Position numbers and translations under genes: made by a program. The notes under the pieces are model-generated. The model was not told where the DNA came from, searched no databases, and saw nothing but the letters and a program-made list of their open reading frames with translations. Positions 53,601 through 64,000 of a stretch of DNA of 64,000 nt are shown here, in pieces. This stretch comes from Liquidambar formosana (Eukaryota > Streptophyta > Magnoliopsida > Saxifragales > Altingiaceae), in assembly GCA_039720395.1 (NCBI GenBank), contig CM077821.1, forward strand, positions 46,310,388 to 46,374,387, written 5' to 3'. Each line of letters opens with the position of its first letter. Within the stretch, counting starts at the first letter, position 1.

Positions 53601-54772
53601 CAGCCTTCAAGTCCTCATCTTCCATGTCTGAAAGCGTATCTACCTCCCCAGACGGAAGAAATGGATCAGAAAGTTGCTTAGTCAAATCAATTCTGCGAGG
53701 AGGAGCTGGCGCTGAGTGGCAGGATTTAGTTATCCTCCCAGGCATCTTCGGGTGACAGCCACTGCCCATAACCATTAGAAGCTTCAGAGGACGAGATGGG
53801 ACACTCCTTTGGGAAGTTTCCCCTCACCAAGAAAATGCTCCAGCCATAGCCTTTAAGAGTGTCGAGATAAGCTGAGAGGTAAAACTTGGAGAGGTGCTCT
53901 GGGGCTGCATAGAGACTGTCAAAATTATACCACTCTCCATTCACTTTCCTGATGCTGAACCAATGGTCCTGCAAATGACAGATAAATGCATTTTCCAGCT
54001 CAGGGTCAATCTGGGCGGGCTCAGCAACCGGGCAGTCAAGGGGAATGACTTGCAGATCCCACACCTCTAAAGCCTTTTGTAAAACCTGCAAGTGAAAATT
54101 TTCACATTAAAAGAAATCAGGAAAATGAAGGAATATGGTACCAAGCAACAGTCCCCAGAAAATAATAACATCATGCATTCATTTTGACCAGTGATATCTA
54201 ATTTATTGGAAGAGAGATCACCACCACACAAGGTTATGGAAAATCCTTGTTCTATAACACCACCACTTGAAACAATAAACGTTGTCAAATCTACAGGCTC
54301 TGTTAGGTGTAAAAAGAAAATAAATGGTGGAAAGGTGGAGAGCTTATTAAAAAAATACTATTAAAAGTGAGAACCAAGTCCTGAATCCCTGACTTCCTTA
54401 TTTGTCGTACTCCTCACCACCAATATTCACAAAAGAAAAGGATTCGGCTCCACTCTAAACAATAAAAAAGACAGACACACATAGCATAGTTGTAGCACTT
54501 AAATACATATTGCATCAAATTTATTAAAAGCAAATGACCCATTCTAAAATAAGCACAAATGCCCTCACCATGTTAACCAGATTAAGGCACAAACACCACT
54601 TTTAGAATTGCAATTATTCCAATACCTTGGAGAACAAAACAAAGAAATCCAATATTTATATCCAAACCAGTATGGTAAACATATCACACATACACGCTAT
54701 GAAAGCTGGGTAGGGGAAAAAATTGCAAGATGTCATTTGACAATTACAAGGGAGGATATACACACACACACA

Positions 54773-54820
<48 letters not shown>

Positions 54821-57648
54821 ATGTGACAATTATAAGGCTCCCACATCAGTAATACCCTCATCATTAACATACATAATAAGGAGGGACGGAAGAGTTTACG
54901 TATTCATGAGGCTCTTCCTCCCATCATAAGATCCATAAGTCAAGTGGTTCTCCCCGGGGGTTTAGGTTCCATGGGTGGGTCCAAAGGGCCCTGCCGTGGG
55001 ATGGTTCCACCGATCCAAAAAAAAAGAAGAAGAAGTCAAGTGGGTCCAATGCCTTGTCATATGGAAAGACATTAGATCTGATGATGAGGATAATGACAAG
55101 AGTTTGAATATGGTGAGCAGTTCTGCACGCATGGTCATAAGGAGCCTAGACAATAAGGGATAGGACACCCACCAGTCACCTGAGAGTACTACCAATTTGA
55201 GCTACGCTACACACAACAATGCATGCAGAGCTCCTCATAATAAACCCTAAAACAAGGATTATATGAAAAAAAAGAGGTAACCAATTGGAAGCAATGGTTG
55301 CCTATATTAACTTTACATATTTCACCTTTCAAACACTTAGGTGGTAATTAGAAAGTAGCTCACAAATTGACCCAGGCTCTGACCAAGCATAGTTGGTCTA
55401 GCCCAAAATTTGATCAGGCCTAGCCATGCTTTCTTTGGCTAGACTAAACTTGAGCTCAGAATTTGGTGCAGAAGTCGACTTCAAGCAAAGCTCTCGTCAG
55501 AGCTGGCTGAACTCATAGCTCAAGCCCAGACCAGCCGTAGCTATGTATATAATTCTTAGAGAATGTTATTTATTTGTATAAATTATTGTATACAAAAATT
55601 ATATATATCATAGATTATAGCTAGCACTCACCTCCATAACGGATACGGAATACTAATGCATACTTATATAGGGCAATCGACAAAAGACAAGGATTTGACT
55701 CTTCTCTAAAATATGAAATGCCAGCATATTATTGTTGAATTGTCTTTAATTACAAGTTATGCCAAAGAATAAATGTAAAGGAATCATATTATAATTATAG
55801 TGTCCCCTAATATGGTTACCGGATTTTATCCCCATACAATAAAGAAATCACACAATGCATAAAATGAGTTGCACAAGGAAGTGAAATAAATTACAGGGGG
55901 AACTGTAGTCCACTTTGGCAATGTATAAAATGTTGGGATGGAAGAGCTTATATATTCTTGAGGCTCTCACTCCCTTTTCCCTTGACATCATAAGGCCCGT
56001 AATTCAAGTGGGTCAATACCCTGACATATGGCAAGACAAGGGTTGATCATGAGTTCATGACAATAATAATATAAGTTAAATTATGCTCATGTCCTCTGTA
56101 TGCAAAATGATGCAGCACATGGATATAATGCGGGTGTACACTGTTGCCACATTGGAGAGTACTACCCAATTTCAAATCAACTACACATGATAGTGCATGT
56201 AGAACTCCTCATCATATCAAAAATCTAGTACAAGTGCTAACCATAGAGCAATAGAGGTCTCTGTTGGAAACAATAGCTGCCCACATGAACTTCAAATATT
56301 TCAAACTTTCTGGTGCTTAGGTGTTGACTTGGAAAATAGGCCAACAATTTTTCCAAGATGGCCCTGAATTCAGCTAGTCTCTTAAAATTTGGTCAGGCTA
56401 AGTGATGCCTAATTTGGCTAGGGGTAAGATCAAGTACATAATTTAGGCCTGAAGTTAAGATCAAGTTGAGACTGAAGATAGTATTGGCCCTAGCTCATCT
56501 TGAAGCCCACCTGATCGAAAGTTAAATGATACCTACAAATACTAAGACATAAAGTCTATGATGTTCAAATTACTTCAAATGTATAAAATGGCTAGAGGTG
56601 CGGCTATTAAACCTAAGGACTTGTGTTCGAGTTTTGAATTTTTCAAGGCTCTATAAATTATGAAATTTAACTTTCTTAATAAATTATTAAGCAACTCCGT
56701 ATTTGGCCCAAAATTCATTCCATGACTGGCCGAGCAAAGGCTGAGATAAGCCCAGACCAGATTCCAGCTAGGATTTATCCTTAAGGCTAAGCTAAGCCTG
56801 CTAGGGTTCACATCATCCTAGCTCAACACTGGCCCAATGCACCCCCATTAGCAAATCATCACCGCGTCACCAAATAATGCCCAAGCATAGCAACTTATGC
56901 AACACCTTAAGAGTGCCTTGCTGCTGCCTCCACGAAGGGGTGTTTTTCTATAAATGCTTCCATGTCCAATATAGAAATCTAAACAAAGAAACCCTTATGC
57001 ATTTTATTGAATGGGCAGCATAACCATAGAACAAGGTTTTGATACATATCAATGATCACCAGCTCGCACCTATTTTGGAAAATAGTCTTTGGGCCATCAA
57101 ATAATGCCCAAGTGCAGGCAGCATTATGCGACACGTTAAGAGTGCCTTGCTGCTGCGTTCATGAAGGGGTGTTTTTTAATAAATGCTTTCAGTGTCCAAT
57201 ATAGAAATCTAAACAAGGAAACCCATATCCATTTAATTGCATTGTCAGCATAACCATAGAACAAGGTTTTGATACATATCAATGATCCCCTCGCACCTAT
57301 TTTGGAAAGGCTTTGTGCCACCAAATGATGCCCAACTGTAGTAGCTTGATGTAGTGTGCTTCCCTATCACCTTTGGAATGCCTAGGTACAGCCTACGTGA
57401 AGACAAGTTTCCAAGGAGTAATTATGTGTTCCATAATATCTAAATTAGGAGAACCTACCACTTCTTTAGCATCATCTGAAAAAAAAAAAAAAAAAAAAAA
57501 AAATAGACAATGTGGTTTTATGTATCATTATGGATAAGCCCCAAAACAGTTTGGTGTATTGATGATAAACAAGGAACAATACGCTACAAGATTAAAAAAT
57601 GGTCATTCCAAATTTATTCCCTACAGCATAATTCAATGATTTCCAAGG

Positions 57649-57682
<34 letters not shown>

Positions 57683-60553
57683 AGGATGATGATTAGGTAA
57701 GCACGTGCCGACATAACTTATATCAACACCCGCATTGGGAGTTGCACCTTGTGCATTAGTGGGATATGAGGTACATTGGACCAATGCAAAGGGTACAACT
57801 CCCAATGCATGGTGCTGATATGAACATAACTGTATATATATAGTCTTCATTCTTTCTTAACCACTTTTCCAAAAATTACAAGGGCACCTTGGTTCCAACG
57901 TTTCCCAATAAAATCAAGATTTCAAACTCAAACCAACCAAACCTCCAAACATCAACCTATTTGCCTAATGTCAGCTTAACACAAAAAAGATGAAAAAAAT
58001 TTAAAACATTATTAGAGTATTTTGTATATCTTCATAAAATAAAAAATAATAATGAAACTCAAAACCTAGAACTAAAATTGCCGCCAATTAAGACATTGTA
58101 AGACTCCTTCCAGCATCATCTAGCACTTCTTTTGAACAAGATTGGAAGTGAGAGCTGCCATATTGACCTTGCAGAAGAAGGGAATTGTAAACATGCTAGC
58201 ACAATGTATGGCACAGAACTCCAACTCCTGGACTTCTTGATATAACATTCTTCTGTGTGAGAAGAAAAGGAAAAAACCTTGAAAGAGTACATGAATCTAC
58301 GTATATATCTCTCTCTCACAAAACAATATTAACACCCGTTTTGGTGAAATTGTGAACAGATCATAAAGAAAATGAGAAGAGACTGCTAATCACTCCAGTA
58401 TAAACTTCCTATACTGCACATTGTGGTGCAAGAGAAACTTACAATGGAGCATATGCATCAAAAAGAGCAGTGAGATGACAACATATCCTCTAAAACAAAC
58501 TCTCTATGAGCCATTAATTATTTTTTATGTTTTAACAAAAGGTATAATAACTATGATTCCTTCAATGTAGAGGAAGGCTTCAATAAATGGCATTAGAATC
58601 AGAAAAAACAAAGAAAGAAAATTTTATGGAGGACTCAAAAGAAAGCAAAAGAAATCATCCAGAATTCTTCTAATCTTAAATTAACTTCTAAAAATAGCAT
58701 TACAATTATTTTGGGAAAAACAATATCTTTCATAGGAATCTCCAAAAATACTCAAATTATGCACACATCATACAAATTGTATGTCTCATATTATGAATTC
58801 TAAAATATAGTCGAGATGCAACACATATCAGCAAAACATTTTCTTTTATATGAAACATATTACACTATGAATCATAAGATATTATCTATGTAAGCAAGCA
58901 CTTGGTTGCATTTTCTACACTTTTAACAGTGTTTACTAATAGATACATTAAAAATAAAATATACAAACACTAAGCAACTCTCACTATGCAATAAATCTCT
59001 CTTTTATAAGAAACTAGGTTTTAATAATGAAAGAAAAAGCATCTAAGAGCTAAATACTAGATTAAAGGACAAGGAAAGTAACTATCAATTCACATAAAAA
59101 CTGTTTAGTTCTTAAACTTTTCCTCTCTCTGTTTTTTTCTTTTCCTTTAAAAATAGTGGTTCTGAAAGATCAACTAGACAATTTTTCAACCACCAAGGCA
59201 TTGCCCAAGTCTAATCTGCTTAGAAAATTCCAATAACCAAAGAGTCACCAAGATGTAAATATCACACTGAAAACTATTTTCATATCATCAATCATGGCGG
59301 TTCAAAATTTTCATACACAGCTACCAAAAGAGAAAACAGCTGGATCACAATGAAACAATGATCGACTCTAGATCCTGCCTCTGTTAGTTATTGTTGGGTC
59401 TGTCAAAATAAGTGTTCAACATGCCTGTGTGGAGCCTCCTAACTTAAGACATATTTTCCACCCCATTTATTAAGCACAGTAACCAACACAATTTATCAAG
59501 GCTTCTGTTGGAAACAAATCCATGCAACAATTGGTGCAGGGCACTCAAAAACAAATCAAACACAATGTTACCAACTGATTTAAATATTGAAAATGGTAAA
59601 TATTGGATTTTTTTTTGGAGCTAGGGTCATGAATTATAAACTTATAGAACTAAGGCTTTTCATATAATAATGCATTTTCCAGCCATACGGCAGATAAACA
59701 TATAGGAAAAATCCAGAGATAATGGCTTTTGCAGCGAAATAATGAGCCAATCTTAACATCTCGATCGACAACTTACTATATACAGCACAATCTATAAATT
59801 TACTTAAAAAAACAAACAAACAAACAAACAAACAAAAAAGAAACTATGTAAACGATAATCTACTCATTCACTTATTTAGTTACTTTCTACAAAGACTAGA
59901 GCCTATAGAGACCAATCCTATTCCAGTCTCACCACAGTTTTAAATATCAAATCAGGAAAACCTCCCAAAATCCCTAATATAGTCAAAGGCCGTTTGTTTC
60001 AATGAAAATTTTTTTAGGGAAAAAAATTGAACGTTAGGTGCACAGAAGTGTTTTTTTCCCTGAAGCTATATGACCAGAACTGATTAAAACAAATGCTCAA
60101 GAAAGTAAATCACTTTTAAACAATTGTAAGTATTTTTCTATCCTTTACCTCCTACTTTCAGATAGCCAAACGGAGCCTAAAGAACATATCTTTTGTCCGA
60201 GAAAAATTTTCCGGTAACCGTTTTCCATCGAACCAAACAAAGCCCCAGAAAAAAATCCAAAATTTTAAGCACGAGAAGAGTTTTTTATATAACAAGAATC
60301 GAACCTGGATACTGAAATCGCCGTCCAAGGAGACATTGTGAGATTCCTCGGTGAGGAAATCGTTGGAGGCGGAGGCGGCGGCGCCTTCGAGCATCATCTG
60401 ACGCTCCTTCCGATCAAGATCGGAGGCGAGAGCCGCCAAATCGAATTCCGAGAAGAACGGTCCCTGCAACACCGTGTTGACGCAATGCACGGCGCATAGC
60501 TTCGACTCTTGTACTTCGTGGTACAACATTCCTCCATTGCTAGGTCCTTCCAT
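53308..60553 (-). CDS. ATXN3: Ataxin-3/Josephin-type deubiquitinase, two exons, one +1 frameshift near the C-terminus
   Basis: Josephin-domain cysteine proteases remove or edit ubiquitin chains. Exon 1 is 60553-60305 (83 codons) and exon 2 is 54085-53308, separated by a 6.2-kb intron. The catalytic Cys is in ESKLCAVHCVN (about residue 22), the catalytic His in LQDHWFSIRK, and the Asn in GEWYNFDSL, so the triad is complete. A ubiquitin-interacting motif follows (EDEDLKAAIAASLMD). The C-terminus consists of about four tandem units of about 22 residues (PAMASAEACAPQNDN type). Exon 2 is 778 nt. An extra base at 53741-53742 (GCCTGGG for GCTGGG) shifts the frame between PEDA and RITKSC; without it the protein is 341 residues. 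An old copy of exon 1 lies in the intron. Confidence 0.92.
54760..54817. repeat. CA microsatellite in Josephin intron 1
   Basis: (CA)n of roughly 28 units with one CT interruption. Confidence 0.95.
54880..56560. repeat. Diverged ~1-kb tandem duplication in Josephin intron 1
   Basis: Copy 1 (about 54880-55545) and copy 2 (about 55920-56515) share GGAAGAG(T/C)TTA, CAAGTGGGTC(C)AAT, GAGAGTACTACC and GC(A/T)GAGCTCCTCAT-type segments in the same order. An 85-bp retroposon-like insertion is present only in copy 1. Confidence 0.65.
54948..55032 (+). mobile_element. Short SINE-like retroposon fragment with 11-bp target duplication
   Basis: An 85-bp segment ends in AAAAAAAAAGAAGAAG. It is flanked exactly by AAGTCAAGTGG on both sides (54937-54947 and 55033-55043) and is absent from the homologous place in the second intron copy near 56000. 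A poly-A-like tail plus a long target duplication is the mark of LINE-machinery retroposition. The body contains GGTTTAGGTTCCATGGGTGG but no full tRNA-like head, so it is 5'-truncated or a very short SINE. Confidence 0.7.
56868..57350. repeat. Tandem repeat, ~227-bp unit, two full copies and a partial third
   Basis: Units start CAAATAATGCCCAA (56871, 57098 and, with one change, 57322). They contain AAGAGTGCCTTGCTGCTGC and ACCATAGAACAAGGTTTTGA. Copies 1 and 2 are closely similar, and the third runs out after about 30 bp. Confidence 0.85.
57480..57503. repeat. Poly-A run
   Basis: About 24 A in Josephin intron 1. Confidence 0.9.
57717..57826. repeat. Long imperfect hairpin (pre-miRNA-like or MITE-like foldback)
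   Basis: The 5' arm TATCAACACCCGCATTGGGA pairs with the 3' arm, whose complement reads TATCAGCACCATGCATTGGG. The stem continues through GAGTTG.ACC and TGCATT.GT, giving about 40 mostly paired positions around a loop of about 20 nt. It is bordered by TA-rich tracts on both sides, (AT)n 57649-57679 on the left and TATATATATAG on the right. The sequence shows the foldback clearly but not what it does. Confidence 0.7.
58090..58280 (-). pseudogene. Degenerate copy of Josephin exon 1 inside intron 1
   Basis: The minus strand translates as MLYQEVQELEFCAIHC and later PFFCKVNMAALTSNL, then a stop. It is clearly alignable with MLYHEVQESKLCAVHC and PFFSEFDLAALASDL of the real exon at 60305-60553. It lacks the block coding the alanine-rich segment but regains similarity at TCTTACAATGTC. 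The preceding CCTTTTCTTCTCACACAG also matches the real 5' UTR. A stop codon in frame and missing flanks mark it as a relic. Confidence 0.8.
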
Positions 60554-60754
60554 GATATATCTCTCTGTATGTTCCTCTGTAAGAAGAAAAGCAAACCCTA
60601 GAATCTTTCTCTCTCTATAAATATGTATACATTTCTCTTGTCTTTCTTTGTGTATATATATCTTTCTGATTTTGGTGGTAAATATCGGTCCGGGCTTATG
60701 GCGTGAATGGGACTGGGGAGACTCTTTTACTTTACAAATAGGCAATCTACCTCT

Positions 60755-60905
60755 TTATTGAAAGCGCTTTTACAAGTACGGTAAAAGTGCCGTTTTTTGA
60801 CAGCGCCATTATCAAAAAGCGCTTTCGGTTATATTAAAAGCGCTGGTTGGTACGGCGCTTTCAAAAGCTCTTTTGATGTAACGGAAAGCGTTCTTTATAA
60901 TAGTG
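60755..60905. repeat. Cluster of AAAGCGCTTT-type words
   Basis: GAAAGCGCTTTTA, AAAGCGCTTTCGG, AAAAGCGCTGG, GGCGCTTTCAAAAGC and GGAAAGCGTTC occur within 150 bp in both orientations, directly upstream of the Josephin leader. It may be a degraded inverted-repeat transposon end; that is an inference. Confidence 0.5.
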
Positions 60906-60985
60906 CTTTCAACGACGAGGAGAATACATTTGGTAGGATGACTAGGCTGGTCTCGACCCAATTCGGCAACTTGTGAACCCTCCTT

Positions 60986-61540
60986 TTGGCCCATGAAGTA
61001 GATACACGTGATAGAGTACTTTTTCTTTACCTCTACCATGGGGACCATTCAAGCTTCCCTCGTCCTATAGTAGGGAAGAATGATTTCCAACTTAGTTGGG
61101 AACCTTCTTCCGATGGAGGATTTTCTATCAAATCTGCCTACTTCTTGGCAGAAGAAAAAGATTGGCCACAAGAGAGCCCTACTAAATTGAACTGGGTTGG
61201 ATAACCCATAGTAGTACCTATATGGGTGATTGATGCCCAAATTGCCAGACAGAGCAAGAGAATATTTTGTGCACTCAGGGACTACCAGTTTGCCAATGAC
61301 ACTTGAACTCGAGTTGGAAGCCTAGTCATTGCAACCATCTCTTCTTGCTAGGATTAGGCTTAAAGCTAATTCTATAGCCTCCTGCCACTTGTCTAATGTT
61401 CATTGCACCATAATTTCTTTTAATGTGCTGGCTGCTTTTGCTTAATAGGAATAAACTTGTTTTCAATGGAGCGGTTGAATCTCACAAGACCCGATTCATC
61501 AGATATGAGATGCTTTTTTACAATTTTGTTATTCAATAAA
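60986..61540 (+). mobile_element. LINE (non-LTR retrotransposon) remnant, RT zinc-binding region
   Basis: The frame from 61060 reads PIVGKNDFQLSWEPSSDGG followed by FSIKSAYFLAEE and ending in NWVG. This is the pattern of the zf-RVT segment found after reverse transcriptase in plant LINEs (D..W..S.DG.FS.KSAY). About 250 bp later a second piece, LLNRNKLVFNG, fits the start of the RNase H region. Stops and shifts separate the pieces, so it is a dead fragment. Confidence 0.7.
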
Positions 61541-61598
61541 ATTAAAAATAAAAATACAAGAAATAGCCTATCACCATCCAATTTCCTTTGTGTATTTC

Positions 61599-63251
61599 TC
61601 AGACAAGTAGATCATAATGGTTCCTACCACTGTACAAGAGCCTCACAACTTTCCTAGGTTTTCCTTTTTTCAAACCCTTGCCAAATTCGCTGCCGTACTC
61701 TGCAATGGGAATGAATCCAGAGCCCCATCCACCCTTTGTATGCTGCAATTTCATATGAAATGTGGTTTATAAGTAGATGAAACAGTGAAACAGTACATCT
61801 TTCAGCCCATCAAAAGGAAAAAGGAAAAAGGAAAAAACATATTAAAGAAAGGCCAGTAAAATGTAAGTATTAAGTTTGTGGTTTATCCTGTTTTCTCTCC
61901 TGTTATCCTTAGACCCAAATAAAAATGTTGCTTCAGCATTGTTGATATTCAATTCAGCCATTATATAGGTGCTTGGATGACCATTTAGCCAAGGCTCCAA
62001 ACCCCATGCTGCTTAAATCAAAACATATTACTACCCGTCTCCAGATTTTGAGTTGGAATCAGAAAAAGTTATTTACTACCTGTCTCCAGATTCTGAGTTG
62101 GAGGTCACCAAGGGAAAAAGGCAAACCAGTCATTCAACATATGGGTGGATACAGTCAATAATCATGACGTATTCTACTTATGGGAGAAAATACTGAGAAT
62201 GAAGGCAGATCCACAAAGGGCTTGAAATTTTCAATGGCTATGAGCTCTGTGGCTAATGTCAGCAATATGAATCTTGACCAGCCAATCTGATTATCAAAAT
62301 CCATGCTTCAATTAGCCCATAAAATTGTTATTATTTTCATAATGCTATAGAGCGATTTATAACTTTCCCCTTCTTCCCATGTCCCTGACAGAAAATTCTT
62401 TGTAAATGTGTGAAACACTCCCCAACTTTATCACTTATTGAATACACTGGAAAATATAATAACACCCTTGTATCCTTTTGCGAGTTTCAGAGGCTACTGT
62501 CAGCCGTTACATTTGGTCAAAAAGGTCTAGCAACTTGTATCAAGCATGCCCAACTCAATTGCACTTGGCAATATCAATCCTGTCATCCAGTCTGATTAAT
62601 CAGAACCCATGACTTCAGTTAGATCAGGAGAGTGCATGTATCTTCTTGCTGATGCTATCCATGCCCTTTTTCACTTTCTGTTACCCTTCTTAAGACCCAA
62701 ACTCTGACTTATTTGTAAATGTCCATATCACTCCCTAATCTTACCACTGAGATATGACAATCATATAAACCTTTTTGAGACTGACAGTTGCTATGTCACT
62801 AATTAAAATAGATCTCAACAATGTCTAGCACCTGATATTAAACTAGTCCATTCCAATTAAAAACCAAGTGAAACCAAAAACCTAAATTTACAGATTTATT
62901 AACATCAATCTCCCATATTTTGTTCAAGGAAGATTGCATACCTCATGCTCTGGGATGTATACAATGATCGGCTGATGACACAGTTTTGACAGCACCTGCA
63001 GGTGGTATTGATAGTCATTGTTCAGCATGTGAAGTTTGACTAGAGCAGAATATTGGCTTCTATACACATGCATGCATATGTATATATATATATATGTATG
63101 TAGAGAGAGAGAGAGTAATTTATGTATAGTGCATATATTAAAGCTCCAGAGGGTGGTATTCCCACCCGCCCTTTTCTATTTTGCCTTTGCCAGGGTGAGG
63201 GGGGAGGACATATAAATAAGGAGTGAAACTTTATATATATATATATATATA

Positions 63252-63290
<39 letters not shown>

Positions 63291-64000
63291 ACATCATAAC
63301 TACCTTTCTATTTGAAACTGAAGGTATTCAAAGATCCATGTTAATTAGAGGAGAAATACAATTTAAAGGTATTAGTGCCGAGTCAATGCAAGCCCCAACA
63401 AAAAGGCAAAATTCTAAAAGGAGAAAAGAAGTTACAGATAAGGGGTTGTGCTTCTCATAGGCCAAATTGATGCATGTGGACTCATTTTACAATATCCAAG
63501 CCCTTTATAGGCTGTGTAGCTATCTTTGTAAGGTTTGTAGCCTCAGGTAAATAGTAATCTACTGGAAAACAAGCATGCAGCAAAAGAATAGGAATGCAAT
63601 TGCAAATGCATTCATCAACAAAATAAATGGTCCCTCAAAAGGAAAGAAAAAAAATGGAGGTTAAAGGGGAAGATTAGAATAAGCTTGCATCAAGAGAGTG
63701 CTCATACTGACCAGTAGCTCTGACTCTCCTCCCCAAAAATCAGGCCGTCCAATACGTTCGCAGTAACTATAGAAAGAATTCAAGAACATTAATAGATTCC
63801 TATCATAAGAATTTACCAAATCATATATCAGAACGCCTAGAACCAATAGAACTTCTCTAACTTGTGAAAGGTTAAAGGCGTTACCGTTTCAGAGACTCAT
63901 CAACCGTAATTGCAATAAGTGCTTCTTCATACTGAAGGCGTTCCTTATGATTTTCACATATAACCTCTTTTACAGCCATCCGTAATTCATCTACATTAAT
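61599..64000 (-). CDS. OTU-domain cysteine protease (deubiquitinase), 3' part of the gene
   Basis: Ovarian-tumour proteases cleave ubiquitin chains. Visible exons, in order of translation: 64000-63885 (open at the window edge), 63766-63712, 62995-62942, 61742-61599. They join in frame to read INVDELRMAVKEVICENH, then ITVDESLKRYCERIGRPDFW, GGESELLV, LSKLCHQPIIVYIPEHE, HTKGGWGSGFIPIAEYGSEF and finally LLYSGRNHYDLLV before the stop. The GGE.EL block and the catalytic-His motif NHYDLLV are OTU hallmarks. The catalytic Asp/Cys segment lies beyond the right edge. The frame is intact. It is probably one of the smaller plant OTU proteins; the exact subfamily is not certain. Confidence 0.87.
61930..62900. 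repeat. Diverged repeats in an OTU intron
   Basis: A short duplication (CCGTCTCCAGATTTTGAGTT at 62037 and CTGTCTCCAGATTCTGAGTT at 62081) is followed by two more diverged blocks. In those, CCA(A/G)TCTGATTA and CAT.CTTCA.TTAG recur near 62282-62315 and 62588-62622. Nothing coding. Confidence 0.5.
63072..63115. repeat. TA and GA microsatellites, first pair
   Basis: TATATATATATATG followed by a (GA)n tract in an OTU intron. The same composition recurs about 160 bp further on. Confidence 0.85.
63230..63289. repeat. TA and GA microsatellites, second pair
   Basis: (TA)n directly followed by (GA)n of about 18 units. Confidence 0.9.

Larger units (their letters stand above)
60554..61598. other. Intergenic region between the Josephin and OTU genes
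   Basis: It contains the Josephin promoter and leader with CT-rich tracts, a cluster of AAAGCGCTTT-type palindromes at 60755-60905 and a LINE remnant. No other gene is seen. Confidence 0.6.

Noticed and set aside
58116..58319. Second functional Josephin gene at 58116-58319
   Set aside because: It has an in-frame stop, lacks the start region and part of the exon, and there is no separate second exon.

Overview
The window is nuclear DNA of a flowering plant. The genes have spliceosomal introns with GT..AG borders, and the proteins are plant types: a plant neutral ceramidase, a plant mitochondrial uncoupling protein, a HAKAI-type RING ligase, a reticulon-like RTNLB protein, a plant Josephin deubiquitinase and an OTU protease. 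The AT-rich introns, many microsatellites and small TIR elements fit a eudicot, perhaps woody; the species cannot be told from sequence alone.

Layout. Positions 1-22920 contain no recognisable protein gene. They form an array of degenerate repeats, roughly 1.3 kb apart, whose minus strand looks like a reiterated exon/intron transcription unit. About 4 kb at the left edge is copied in direct orientation about 18.9 kb to the right. Each 4-kb copy starts on the minus strand at a matching TATA promoter (near 3928 and 22834). Positions 22921-28800 hold transposon remnants, including a MULE-type MITE with a perfect 9-bp target duplication, another MITE and a SINE-like copy, plus AT-rich spacer.

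The gene-rich part runs from 28800 to the right edge. On the plus strand are neutral ceramidase (30429-36014), uncoupling protein UCP1/PUMP1 (37519-42136) and HAKAI (44585-47751). On the minus strand are a reticulon-like protein (51001 to 48704), an ataxin-3/Josephin deubiquitinase (60553 to 53308, one intron of about 6.2 kb) and an OTU-family protease whose 5' part lies beyond the right edge (64000 to 61599). A LINE remnant lies between the last two.

The genes are independent single-gene units, not a pathway. Ceramidase and reticulon concern membranes and sphingolipids, and UCP1 the mitochondrial inner membrane. HAKAI, Josephin and OTU all concern ubiquitin. Reconstructing the exons gives exactly in-frame totals for UCP1 and HAKAI. 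The ceramidase carries five single-base insertions, and the reticulon and Josephin genes one each. All seven are +1 and most lie in short homopolymers, so sequence error is at least as likely as pseudogenization. The least explained material is the array at 1-22920, with about 28 copies of an exon-like motif and about 16 copies of a collapsed tRNA-like box motif.
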